Assembly: GCA_963777905.1 (NCBI GenBank)
Contig: CAVZSM010000017.1
Location: 186,001 to 250,000, forward strand
Length of the DNA stretch: 64,000 nt
Reading direction: 5' to 3'
Source: Trebonia sp963777905
Lineage (GTDB): Bacteria > Actinomycetota > Actinomycetes > Streptosporangiales > Streptosporangiaceae
The position numbers were made by a program, and so were the translations under genes. Every line of letters begins with the position of its first letter. Position 1 is the stretch's first letter. A model generated the notes under the pieces. It made no database searches. It saw nothing but the letters and a program-made list of their open reading frames with translations, and was not told where the DNA came from. Positions 37,650-45,604 of this stretch are shown piece by piece.

Positions 37650-37829
37650 CTATGCGTGAATGTGCAGGTTCACGCCGAGCAGGACCAGCCACCAGAGCAA
37701 GATCGCGAGGACCGCGCTGGCCAGCACGCGCAGCCAGGCGAGGCTAAGGTAGCCGTGGTCCCAGGCGATGAAGCCGCCGATGACCAGGTAGACGAATAGA
37801 ACGAGGCGGCCAAGCCATCTTCCTGACAT
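37650..37829 (-). CDS. small two-helix membrane protein, 59 residues
   Basis: Reading the minus strand from the ATG at 37829 gives 59 residues ending at a TAG. Two hydrophobic segments (RLVLFVYLVIGGFIAW and VLASAVLAILLWWLVLLG) are joined by a short DHGYLS loop, and the end is NLHIHA. The start follows GGAGTCGAGGGAC. Codon use is like the neighbours and it has two neat membrane helices, so it is probably real although very short. The function is unknown. Confidence 0.6.
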   Translation of the reverse strand: MSGRWLGRLVLFVYLVIGGFIAWDHGYLSLAWLRVLASAVLAILLWWLVLLGVNLHIHA

Positions 37830-37985
37830 GTCCCTCGACTCCGTTCCGGGTATTCCGCGGGGATTTCCTGCCCCTCAAGTCCCGTAAAAGACGGCGAGTA
37901 AACATTGGCCGAAGAGCCATCCCTGGACCGTTCCGGATAAGTAAAAGCAGTCACCGGAGCTGCACGGAAAGGCACGACGCTAACC

Positions 37986-38867
37986 TCAGCGCAGGAATAC
38001 CGCCAGCAACAGCCATGCGACCGGAGCGCTAACAAGCAGCGAATCGATGCGGTCCAGGATCCCGCCGTGGCCCGGCAGCAGTGACCCCATGTCCTTGATC
38101 TCCAGGTCCCGCTTGATCATGGACTCGGCGAGGTCGCCGCACACCGCGGCGGCGACCACGGCCGTGCCGAGGATGGCGCCCTGCCACCAGTAGCCGTGCA
38201 GCGCGACCGGCATCACGATCGTGCCCGCCGCGATACTGGCGACGGCGGAGCCCGCCAGGCCTTCCCACGTCTTCTTCGGGCTGATGGCGGGGGCCATCTT
38301 GTGCGCGCCGCTCCTGCCGAGCGTGATGCCGGCGAAGTAGCCGCCTATGTCGGTGCAGATGGTGATGATGATGAAGGCGAGCACCCGGCGTCCGCCGTCG
38401 TGCGGCGTGAGCATCGCGGATACCGTGGCGCCGAGCAGGCCCAGGTAGGCCGCGGCGAACACGGCGGCGGTGACGTCATTGACGTAACCTTTAGTCCCGC
38501 CGAACAGGCGCCAGATCAAAATCGCGACCAACGTCAGCGCGAACGCGGCCATGACGGCGCCGCCAGCGGCCCAGTAGGCGCACGTCACCATCGCGGCGCC
38601 GCCGAGCGCGACCGGGATCGCCGGCATCTTGATGTCGCGGGACTTCCGCAGCGCCGTGTCCAGCTCGTGCAGCGCCACCAGCAGGGCCGCGCCCATGTAG
38701 ATGAGGAACGTCGCCTTGACCGTAAACAGGGTGATCAGCGCCGCGCCGCCCATGAGCACGCCGACCCAGATCGCGGCGAAGAGGTTCCGGCCGGTCCTGA
38801 TGCCCCCGTTAGGCGGGGTCGGCTCCGTCGGCGTCGTGCCCTCGGGCGCGGTGCTTGCGGCGCTCAC
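37986..38867 (-). CDS. cdsA: phosphatidate cytidylyltransferase
   Basis: CdsA makes CDP-diacylglycerol from CTP and phosphatidic acid in the membrane, the precursor of acidic phospholipids. The 293-residue protein has about eight hydrophobic segments. The family signature lies near the end: SMIKRDLEIKDMGSLLPGHG, followed by GILDRIDSL. An ISPKKTWEG motif is at about residue 205. It overlaps frr by 4 bp, as in many bacteria. The N-terminal 25 residues are Pro/Thr-rich and probably cytoplasmic. Confidence 0.94.
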   Translation of the reverse strand: MSAASTAPEGTTPTEPTPPNGGIRTGRNLFAAIWVGVLMGGAALITLFTVKATFLIYMGAALLVALHELDTALRKSRDIKMPAIPVALGGAAMVTCAYWAAGGAVMAAFALTLVAILIWRLFGGTKGYVNDVTAAVFAAAYLGLLGATVSAMLTPHDGGRRVLAFIIITICTDIGGYFAGITLGRSGAHKMAPAISPKKTWEGLAGSAVASIAAGTIVMPVALHGYWWQGAILGTAVVAAAVCGDLAESMIKRDLEIKDMGSLLPGHGGILDRIDSLLVSAPVAWLLLAVFLR

Positions 38868-39421
38868 ACCTCGAGAAGCTCGGCTTCCTTGTGCTTGAGC
38901 AGCTCGTCGATCTGCCCGACGTACTGGTCGGTGAGCTCCTGCAGGTCACGCTCCGCGCGGCGCACCTCGTCCTCGCCGGCCTCGCTGTTCTTCACCAGCT
39001 TGTCCAGCGCGTCCTTGGCGTGCCGCCTGACGTTGCGGATGGAGACGCGGCTGTCTTCGGCCTTGGACCTGGCGGTCTTGATGTACTCGCGGCGGCGTTC
39101 CTCGGTCAGCTCAGGAAAGACCACGCGAATAATCACGCCGTCGTTCGACGGGTTCACCCCGAGGTCGCTGTTCCTGATCGCCTTTTCGATCGCGCCGAGG
39201 GAGTTCTTGTCGAACGGCTGTATCACGACCATCCGCGGCTCCGGCACGTGGAAAGACGCGAGCTGGTTGAGCGGAGTCTGAGTGCCGTAGTATTCGGCGG
39301 TTACCTTGGCGAAAATGCCCGGATGGACACGGCCAGTGCGGATGTTGCTGAAGTCTTCCTTCGCGACCGAGACGGCCTTGTCCATTTTCTCCTCGGCTTC
39401 GAGGAGGGTGTCATCGATCAT
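38864..39421 (-). CDS. frr: ribosome recycling factor
   Basis: A 185-residue protein that releases ribosomes from mRNA after termination, with EF-G. Three-helix-bundle motifs are visible: MDKAVSVAKEDFSNIRTGR at about 13-31, YYGTQTPLNQLASF near 50, LTEERRREYIKTARSKAEDS near 115 and VRNVRRHAKD near 135. I start it at the ATG at 39421 (MIDDTLLEAEEK), which gives the standard length; the open frame runs 21 bases further. It is 2 bp from pyrH and overlaps cdsA by 4 bp. Confidence 0.95.
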   Translation of the reverse strand: MIDDTLLEAEEKMDKAVSVAKEDFSNIRTGRVHPGIFAKVTAEYYGTQTPLNQLASFHVPEPRMVVIQPFDKNSLGAIEKAIRNSDLGVNPSNDGVIIRVVFPELTEERRREYIKTARSKAEDSRVSIRNVRRHAKDALDKLVKNSEAGEDEVRRAERDLQELTDQYVGQIDELLKHKEAELLEV

Positions 39422-39423
39422 CG

Positions 39424-40191
39424 TTACGGCTCCTGTGCGCACAAGAGAGTGCCGATCGGCTCGCCCCGGACGGCCCTCACCACATTACCCGGCTCCATCA
39501 GTTCGAAGACGACGATGGGGAGTTTGTTGTCCCGGCAGAGGGCAACCGCCGTCGCGTCCATCACCTTCAGCCCGCGGCTGAGGTACTCACCATAGTCCAG
39601 CCGCGGGAACCTGGTCGCCCCCGGATTGGTCCGCGGATCGGCGTCGTACACCCCGTCCACCTTCGTGCCCTTCAGCAGCGCCTGCGCCTTGATCTCCAGC
39701 GCACGCTGCGCGGCCGCGGTGTCCGTAGAGAAGAACGGCGCGCCGAGCCCGGCGCCGAAGATCACGACGCGGCCCTTCTCCAGGTGCCTGATCGCGCGCC
39801 GCGGGATGTACGGCTCCGCCACCTGCCTCATCGTGATGGCGGTCTGCACCCGCGTGTCGATGCCGTGCTGCTCCAGCGCGTCCTGCAAGGCCAGCGCGTT
39901 GATCACCGTGCTGAGCATGCCCATGTAGTCGGCCCGCGCCCGGTCGATGCCCCGCTGCGCGAGCGCGGCGCCACGGAACATGTTCCCGCCGCCGACCACC
40001 GCGGCGATCTGCACGTCCTGCGCGCGCGCCTCGGCGATCTCCTCGGCCAGGTGCGCCACCACGTCGGGCGAGATGCCCAGCGACTCGCTGCCAGCGAACA
40101 AGGCGCCGGAAAGCTTGACTACCACGCGGTGCCAGCCGGCGTGGCTGGTCCCGCATTCTCGTCCGCTCTCCGGCGCCCAGTCGTCAGGCAT
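39424..40191 (-). CDS. pyrH: UMP kinase
   Basis: A 255-residue amino-acid-kinase-fold enzyme that phosphorylates UMP to UDP. It has VVKLSGALFAG near residue 24 (the usual Glu of KLSGE is Ala here), AVVGGGNMFRG near 65, ITMRQVAEPYIPRRAIRHLE, the FGAGLGAPFFSTDTAAAQRA loop and TKVDGVYDADP. The first 18 residues are a weakly conserved extension; the ATG is kept because no better start precedes the conserved core. Part of the rpsB-tsf-pyrH-frr-cdsA cluster. Confidence 0.94.
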   Translation of the reverse strand: MPDDWAPESGRECGTSHAGWHRVVVKLSGALFAGSESLGISPDVVAHLAEEIAEARAQDVQIAAVVGGGNMFRGAALAQRGIDRARADYMGMLSTVINALALQDALEQHGIDTRVQTAITMRQVAEPYIPRRAIRHLEKGRVVIFGAGLGAPFFSTDTAAAQRALEIKAQALLKGTKVDGVYDADPRTNPGATRFPRLDYGEYLSRGLKVMDATAVALCRDNKLPIVVFELMEPGNVVRAVRGEPIGTLLCAQEP

Positions 40192-40239
40192 GCGGTTGTC
40201 CGCCTCGTCTCGGGCCGCTGACCGGCCTCGTGCCGGGCC

Positions 40240-41076
40240 TCAGGCCTGGCCGACCTGGAACCGGGCGAAGCCACGCACGGTCACGCCGTCGGCCTTGAGC
40301 ACCTGCGCCACCGACTGCTTCGGCTCCTTCACGAACGCCTGCTCGGTGAGCACCACGTCCTTGTAGAAGGCGCCCACCCGGCCCTCGACGATCTTCGGGA
40401 TCGCCTGCTCCGGCTTGCCCTCGTCACGGGTGATCTGCTCGGCGATCCGGCGCTCCTTCTCGGTCACGTCGGCCGGCACCTCGTCCCGCGTCACGTACTG
40501 CGGGCGCATCGCCGCGATCTGCTGGGCCAGGTCCCTGGCCACGTCCTCGCTCGGCTTGTCCAGCTGCACGAGCACGCCGAGGGTCGGCGGCAGGTCACGG
40601 TCGGAGCGGTGCAGGTAGCTGGTCACGTACCCGCCCTCGAACCGGGCGTAGCGGCCCAGCTCGATCTTCTCCTTGATCAAGGAGCTGGCCTCCTCGATGA
40701 GCTGCTCGACGGTCTTGCCCTGTCCGGCCTCGGTGGTCAGCAGGGCGAGCCGGTCGGTGACCTTGTTCGCCAGCGCCGCCTCCGCGATCTTGCCCGCCAG
40801 CGCCTGGAACTGCTCGTTCTTCGCCACGAAGTCGGTCTCGCAGTTCAGCTCCACGAGCACGCCCGCGCTGTTCCCGTCGAGCTCGGCCGTCACCAGGCCG
40901 TTGCCCGCCGTGCGGGCGGCGCGCTTGCCCGCGTCCTTGACGCCCTTGCGCCGCAGGATCTCGATGGCGGCGTTCAGGTCGCCGTCGGCCTCCTGGAGGG
41001 CGTTCTTGCAGTCCATGATTCCGGCGCCGGTCTGCTCCCGCAGCCGCTTCACGTCAGCGGAGGAGAAATTCGCCAT
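40240..41076 (-). CDS. tsf: elongation factor Ts
   Basis: A 278-residue factor that exchanges GDP on EF-Tu. The N-terminal UBA-like domain has ADVKRLREQTGAGIMDCKNA and a TDFV motif is in NCETDFVAKNEQF. The two core domains follow, with PPTLGVLVQLDKPSE in the second half. The stop lies 48 bp before pyrH. The ATG follows a GAG-rich leader, 136 bp from the rpsB stop. Confidence 0.95.
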   Translation of the reverse strand: MANFSSADVKRLREQTGAGIMDCKNALQEADGDLNAAIEILRRKGVKDAGKRAARTAGNGLVTAELDGNSAGVLVELNCETDFVAKNEQFQALAGKIAEAALANKVTDRLALLTTEAGQGKTVEQLIEEASSLIKEKIELGRYARFEGGYVTSYLHRSDRDLPPTLGVLVQLDKPSEDVARDLAQQIAAMRPQYVTRDEVPADVTEKERRIAEQITRDEGKPEQAIPKIVEGRVGAFYKDVVLTEQAFVKEPKQSVAQVLKADGVTVRGFARFQVGQA

Positions 41077-41135
41077 GTCCTGATCCCTCGTTCGTCAGTC
41101 TTTGTCTCGTCATCGTTGGCGGTCGCTGGCGGCTT

Positions 41136-41183
41136 GCCTGCAGCTTGCCGACGGCAGGTCTTGCCTCACGGGAAGCTGCAGGC
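41136..41183. terminator. rpsB-tsf intercistronic hairpin
   Basis: Perfect 11-bp arms at 41136-41146 and 41173-41183 with a 26-base loop. It lies about 30 bp after the rpsB stop codon on the minus strand, before tsf. In several bacteria this gap carries an attenuator that lowers tsf expression or separates the transcripts; the same is inferred here. Confidence 0.4.
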
Positions 41184-41212
41184 GGCTTTTCTGGCCTCTG
41201 CTCCTCGCGCGG

Positions 41213-42283
41213 TTACTCGGCGACTTCGGCGACTTCGGCCTGCGCCTCGGCCACCTCGGCCGGCGCCTCGGCCACCTCGGCCGGCGCCTCGGCCACCTCG
41301 GCCTGCGCCTCGGCCACTTGCTCGGCGGCCGGCCCGGTCTCGCTCACCACGTCGCCCTCGAGCGCCGCCTCTTCCGCGGCGTCCTCCGCCTCGGCAGCGG
41401 CCTCATCCGCCTGGGCGTTCTCGGTCTCCGCGGCCGCCACGGCCTCGGCTGGCGTCGTCACGGCCGCTACGGCAGCGCCGTCGGGGGCCGCGGCCGGGTG
41501 GCCCTCGAGCAGGTCCCGCTCCCACTCAGGCAGCGGCTCCTCGCTGGTGAACTGGTCGTCGGCCGGCTTCTCGTCGCCGTCCGACGCGCCGGCCCGTGCG
41601 ATCAGGCCGTCCGCCACCGCGTCCGCCACCACCCGCGTAAGGAGTGCAACGCTGCGGATGGCGTCGTCGTTCCCGGGAATCGGGTAGGTGACCTCGTCCG
41701 GGTCGCAGTTGGTGTCGAGGATGCCCACGACCGGGATACCCAGCTTGCGCGCCTCGCTGACCGCGATGTGCTCCTTCTTGGTGTCCACCACCCAGATCGC
41801 GCTCGGCACCCGCGCCATGTCCCTGATGCCGCCCAGCGTCCGCTCGAGCTTGTCCCGCTCGCGCTTGAGCTGCAGCAGCTCCTTCTTGGTCATGCCGGAT
41901 CCGGCCACGTCGCCGAAGTCGATCTCCTCGAGCTCCTTCAGCCGCTGCAGCCGCTTGAACACGGTGGAGAAGTTCGTCAGCATGCCGCCCAGCCAGCGCT
42001 GGTTCACGAAGGGCATGCCCACCCGGCGCGCCTGCTCGGCGATCGCCTCCTGGGCCTGCTTCTTGGTGCCGACGTACAGAATCGTGCCGCCGTGCGCGAC
42101 GGTCTCCTTGATGAATTCATATGCGCGGTCGATGTAGTCAAGCGACTGCTGCAAGTCGATGATGTAGATGCCGTTGCGCTCGGTGAGGATGTAACGCTTC
42201 ATCTTCGGGTTCCAGCGCCTCGTCTGGTGGCCGAAGTGGACGCCGCTCTCCAGGAGCTGCTTCATGGTGACGACCGGGGCCAT
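41213..42283 (-). CDS. rpsB: 30S ribosomal protein uS2 with long acidic tail
   Basis: The first 235 residues are a normal uS2 (MKQLLESGVHFGHQTRRW, then PFVNQRWLGGMLTNF and WVVDTKKEHIAVSEA). The remaining 120 residues are Ala/Glu-rich: a mixed stretch is followed by the repeat AEVAEAPAEVAEAQ near the end, encoded by four copies of a 21-bp unit (41243-41320). Such tails are known to vary in actinobacteria, but this one is long. It is the head of the rpsB-tsf-pyrH-frr-cdsA cluster; the 266-bp upstream region must hold the promoter. Confidence 0.95.
   Translation of the reverse strand: MAPVVTMKQLLESGVHFGHQTRRWNPKMKRYILTERNGIYIIDLQQSLDYIDRAYEFIKETVAHGGTILYVGTKKQAQEAIAEQARRVGMPFVNQRWLGGMLTNFSTVFKRLQRLKELEEIDFGDVAGSGMTKKELLQLKRERDKLERTLGGIRDMARVPSAIWVVDTKKEHIAVSEARKLGIPVVGILDTNCDPDEVTYPIPGNDDAIRSVALLTRVVADAVADGLIARAGASDGDEKPADDQFTSEEPLPEWERDLLEGHPAAAPDGAAVAAVTTPAEAVAAAETENAQADEAAAEAEDAAEEAALEGDVVSETGPAAEQVAEAQAEVAEAPAEVAEAPAEVAEAQAEVAEVAE
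41243..41320. repeat. 21-bp tandem repeat in the rpsB tail
   Basis: About four copies of a 21-bp unit beginning at 41243, 41264, 41285 and 41306. They encode a 7-residue repeat of the type (P/Q)AEVAEA. Copy number could vary between strains. Confidence 0.7.
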
Positions 42284-42485
42284 CGCTACGGTCCTTCCTT
42301 ACAGTGCACGCGGCATTTTGGGTGCTGCGCGCGGCTCGGTTATCTCCTGGTGCCCGCCGTTTGCATCCGCACCGTGCAGCCGGCCTAGTGGCCGGCGGAC
42401 CGAGTGGTGCGGTTCCGCGTCCCCCGGGTAATCCCTTGTCAGGCGCCGGGGTCGTGCGGGTACGGGCACGCGAATTTTGGCCGCT

Positions 42486-42510
42486 GCACCCGCTCATGAG
42501 GTGCGGGTGC
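42486..42510. terminator. hairpin after xerC
   Basis: Perfect 8-bp arms at 42486-42493 and 42503-42510 with a 9-base loop, 40 bp beyond the xerC stop codon on the minus strand and upstream of rpsB. A terminator for xerC is likely. Confidence 0.45.
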
Positions 42511-42549
42511 GGAGCGACCGTTATCTAGGATACTTCAACCGGCGCGGCG

Positions 42550-43626
42550 TTAGGCGCGCGGATGCGCCTGACGGTAGCTCGCCTTCAGCCGCTCCGCGGA
42601 TACATGCGTGTAGATCTGGGTCGTCGCGGGCGAGGAGTGGCCCAGCATCTCCTGGACACTGCGCAGGTCAGCGCCGCCTTCGAGCAGGTGGGTAGCGGCG
42701 GTGTGCCGGATCGCGTGCGGGCCGGCGTCCCTGACCGCCTGCGCTCCACGAGCGACCTGTTGATCTCCGTCCGCCGCCTCACCGGTCAGCATTCCGGCCT
42801 GGTCGGCGAGGTTAGCGTCACGCAGCCGAGCGTGCACGATCCGCCGGGCGGTGCGCGGATCGAGCCGGCCGCCGCGCGCCCCGAGGAACAGGGCTGTCCC
42901 GCTCCGTGAGTTGGCCAGCACCGGCCGCCCCAGCTCCTCCCATCTGGCCACCGCCCGCACCGCGGGCACGCCCACGGGAACGACCCGCTCCTTGCGCCCC
43001 TTGCCGAGCACCCGCACGGTCCGCCGCCCGGCGTCGAGCCCCCCGGCGTCCAGCTCGCACAGCTCACTCACCCGGATGGCCGACGCGTACAGCAGCTCGA
43101 GGACGGCGGCGTCGCGCATGGCCGCCGCCGCGGCGGTACGCTGCCCTGCGGCGAAGTCGCGCAGCGCCCGATCCTCGCAGTCCGCCAGCACCGAGTTCAT
43201 CTCTTCCCTGCGCAGCACCTGCGGCAGCACGCGATGCGCCTTCGGCGTGCCGAGCTGCGGACCAGGATCGGCGGCCAGCCACCCCTGCCGGTGCGCGAAC
43301 GAGGTGAACGCGCGCGCCGCGGCGCCGCGTCGCGCCAGCGTCGCCCGCGCGGCCCCGGCCTGATGCTGGCTGGCCAGCCAGCCCCGCAGGGTGTTCAAAT
43401 CGAGCCCTGCGGGCTCGTCGATCCCGGCGTTGGCCCGCGCGTAGTCAAGGAGCGCCTGGATATCGCCGTGGTACGCGCGGACCGTGTGCCGTGAGAGGGC
43501 ACGCTCCGCGTCGAGATGCCGCCTGAACGCTGCCAGCGCGGCGCCCAGCGCCTCCGGCAGCGGCTGCCTTGGGCCGACCGCACCGTCGGCACGCGCCTGT
43601 GGCGTAGCCATGGCCAAAGTCTGCAC
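42550..43626 (-). CDS. xerC: tyrosine recombinase XerC
   Basis: A 358-residue site-specific recombinase that resolves chromosome dimers at dif with XerD. The N-terminal core-binding domain (about 25-120) and the catalytic domain carry all active residues: Arg185 (ASAIRVSEL), Lys212 (GKGRKER), His304 and Arg307 (PHAIRHTA), His330 (LGHSS) and Tyr339 (QIYTHVS). About 25 extra residues (LADQAGMLTGEAADGDQQ) sit just before the HxxR motif. The start is uncertain: GTG at 43626, or ATG at 43611 (MATPQARADG). Downstream of the dprA/toxin region, in the usual xerC-dprA-comM context. Confidence 0.9.
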   Translation of the reverse strand: MQTLAMATPQARADGAVGPRQPLPEALGAALAAFRRHLDAERALSRHTVRAYHGDIQALLDYARANAGIDEPAGLDLNTLRGWLASQHQAGAARATLARRGAAARAFTSFAHRQGWLAADPGPQLGTPKAHRVLPQVLRREEMNSVLADCEDRALRDFAAGQRTAAAAAMRDAAVLELLYASAIRVSELCELDAGGLDAGRRTVRVLGKGRKERVVPVGVPAVRAVARWEELGRPVLANSRSGTALFLGARGGRLDPRTARRIVHARLRDANLADQAGMLTGEAADGDQQVARGAQAVRDAGPHAIRHTAATHLLEGGADLRSVQEMLGHSSPATTQIYTHVSAERLKASYRQAHPRA

Positions 43627-43722
43627 TGGACCAGACCAGTTCGGAACAACCTCCCGAAGGTTTTACCGGCCTGTTGCACGCCGGCCCCGCGACTGGTCCG
43701 GTCCAGCGGATCGGCTACGAGG

Positions 43723-44037
43723 TCAGGCGGTGCGGGGTTCCGCGGGCGTGAGGCTTACGGTCAGGCTAAGGCCGAGCGCGGCGGCCAAGCGTTCTAGCAG
43801 CGGCAGGGTGGGGGTGGTGCCGCCTGCCTCGAAGCGGGCGATGCCTGGCTGGGTCATCCCGGCCCGTTCGGCGAGCTGTCGCTGGGACCAGCCGAGTTCC
43901 TCGCGCCGGGCGCGGACCGCCTCGGCCAGCTCGTGCCGCAGCCTGGTCTGCCCGTAGGCGGCAGCCACCTCCGGGCGCTCCATGCGGGCCGCCCGTGCGT
44001 CGGCGAGGGTGGTGCGCTGAGGCGCATCTTGGCTCAT
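43723..44037 (-). CDS. XRE-family antitoxin-like protein (HigA type)
   Basis: A 104-residue protein. Residues 40-90 are an XRE helix-turn-helix (ARREELGWSQRQLAERAGMT, then QPGIARFEAGGTTP). The N-terminal 35 residues (RAARMERPEVAAAYG) match the antitoxin family that follows RelE/HigB toxins. The ATG overlaps the toxin stop by 4 bp. It should neutralise the toxin and repress the pair, probably at the palindrome at 44392-44407. Confidence 0.8.
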   Translation of the reverse strand: MSQDAPQRTTLADARAARMERPEVAAAYGQTRLRHELAEAVRARREELGWSQRQLAERAGMTQPGIARFEAGGTTPTLPLLERLAAALGLSLTVSLTPAEPRTA

Positions 44038-44414
44038 CGCCGCCCCTCCTTGCCCTCATCCGTAGTGTGTCCTTCGCGCTGGCAGCGGGCCATTGCCGCG
44101 GCAGCGCGGTCGATCTGGGCAGTCTCGCGCATCCTGGTCTTAGTGAACACCGTCAGCATGATGATCCGCCGTCCCGGTGCGATCCAGTAGGACACGCGCA
44201 CCCGCTGTTCCCCGCAGTAGAACCGCAGCTCACGTAGCTTCCCGACGAGCTGGCGAGTGTACGGCTCGCCCAGTAGCGCGCCGCGTTCCTCCAATAGGTC
44301 CAAGTGGAACATTGCCTGGGCCCACCGCTGATCATCCAGCCCCTCCAGCCATTCCCGGACTTCGGGTTCGAGCTCCACCGCCCAAGATAGTATACCATCG
44401 ATGGTATCAGGCAT
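44034..44414 (-). CDS. RelE/HigB-type toxin
   Basis: A protein of up to 126 residues of the type II toxin superfamily. The core VELEPEVREWLEGLDDQRW, FHLDLLEERGALLGEPYTRQL, KLRELRF, VRVSYWIAPGRRIIMLTVF and FTKTRM is as expected for ribosome-dependent mRNA interferases. The start is uncertain: the ATG at 44414 lies beside the palindrome at 44392-44407, which would then be in the coding part. A downstream GTG (about 44378) would leave the palindrome as an operator. Toxin-before-antitoxin order is the HigBA layout. It lies between xerC and dprA. Confidence 0.8.
   Translation of the reverse strand: MPDTIDGILSWAVELEPEVREWLEGLDDQRWAQAMFHLDLLEERGALLGEPYTRQLVGKLRELRFYCGEQRVRVSYWIAPGRRIIMLTVFTKTRMRETAQIDRAAAAMARCQREGHTTDEGKEGRR
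44392..44407. promoter_or_regulatory. perfect 16-bp palindrome at the toxin start
   Basis: ATACCATCGATGGTAT is a perfect 16-bp palindrome at the upstream end of the toxin gene. It is the natural candidate for the antitoxin operator. The surrounding bases are AT-rich for this genome, which fits a promoter. Confidence 0.55.
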
Positions 44415-44470
44415 TGAGCCGGCTAGCCGCCCGCGGTGAGGGCGTGGCTGGCGTGTCATCGTGGCTCCTG

Positions 44471-45604
44471 TCAAGAGCGGCGGAGCCGCCAGCCCTGCTC
44501 GCAGCGTTCGGCGAAACCCGCTGCCGCCAGTGCTCCGAGGCAGCGCAGCACCGTGCCGGGTTCGAGCCCGGCCCGGTGTCCTATCCGGTTCGGGCCCGTG
44601 CCGCCGCGCGATGGCAGCGCGTCGAGTACCGCGGCTGTCTCCGGGTCGAGTGCGTCGCGGCCCAGCACCGCTGGCGGCGCCAGTCCGGACGCGGCAGCGA
44701 TCGGGGACAGGCACTCGATGACCTCGGCGGCGCTGGTCACGAGCGTGCCTTGCCACTCCCTGATGATGTGGTGGCACCCCGCGGACAGGTCGGAGGTGAC
44801 TGGGCCTGGCACCGCCATCAGCCGGCGGCTCAGGTCGCGGGCGTGCCGGGCTGAGTTCAGCGCGCCGCTGCGCTGGCCCGCCTCGATGACGAGCGTTCCC
44901 GGGGCCAGCGCCGCGATGACCCGGTTGCGGACGAGGAACCTGAGCCTGGTGGCATTAGCGCCCGGCGGCCACTCGCTGACCACCACTCCCTGCGCGGCGA
45001 TCGCGTCGAGCAGTTCCTTGTGGCCGGCCGGATAGGGCATGTCTACCCCGCAGGCCAGCACGGCGATGGTCACGCCCTCGGCGCCGAGCGCGCCGCGATG
45101 CGCCGCCGCGTCGACCCCGTAGGCGCCGCCAGAGATCACCGCCCAGCCGCGCGCGGCAACCGAGGCGGCGAACTCGGACGCGACGTAGGAGCCATAGGCG
45201 GTCGCAGCCCGGGAACCCACGATCGAGACCGAACGCAGGCAGCTGAACCGCAGGTCTGCGCTGCCGCGCAGCCATAGCGCGTACGGTTGCGCGTCGCCTA
45301 GGTCGCTGAGCTGTGCGGGCCATTCCGGGTCTCCGGGGCAGACGACCCTGATGCCGGCGCGGCAGAAGCCAGCCACCTCGTCTGGCGACGGGACCTCAGC
45401 CAGCCGCACCTGCCAGCGCCGCATGGCTCGTGTCGCGGCGGCGTCTGGCGAGGCAAGACCGGGGAACTCGCCCTTCTTGATCGCCGCGAGTGTGCTCGCC
45501 GCTCCGCGGTCTCGGACCAGGGCGCCCAGCCTGAGATCTCCCGGTTCGGCGAGGTACGTGAGCGCGGCGCGGGCGTAGGACTCCTCGTCGAGCGCGGCGC
45601 TCAC
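44471..45604 (-). CDS. dprA: DNA-processing protein DprA
   Basis: A 377-residue protein with a Rossmann-like core that loads RecA on single-stranded DNA during uptake. Motifs: SIVGSRAATAYG near residue 135, SGGAYGVDAAAHRGAL near 165, ACGVDMPYPAGHK near 195 and AGQRSGALNSARHA near 255. A C-terminal winged-helix-like part (ALPSRGGTGPNRIGHRAGLE) follows. I chose the GTG at 45604, which overlaps the comM stop by 4 bp (GTGA); an ATG at 45622 is also possible. Confidence 0.93.
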   Translation of the reverse strand: MSAALDEESYARAALTYLAEPGDLRLGALVRDRGAASTLAAIKKGEFPGLASPDAAATRAMRRWQVRLAEVPSPDEVAGFCRAGIRVVCPGDPEWPAQLSDLGDAQPYALWLRGSADLRFSCLRSVSIVGSRAATAYGSYVASEFAASVAARGWAVISGGAYGVDAAAHRGALGAEGVTIAVLACGVDMPYPAGHKELLDAIAAQGVVVSEWPPGANATRLRFLVRNRVIAALAPGTLVIEAGQRSGALNSARHARDLSRRLMAVPGPVTSDLSAGCHHIIREWQGTLVTSAAEVIECLSPIAAASGLAPPAVLGRDALDPETAAVLDALPSRGGTGPNRIGHRAGLEPGTVLRCLGALAAAGFAERCEQGWRLRRS

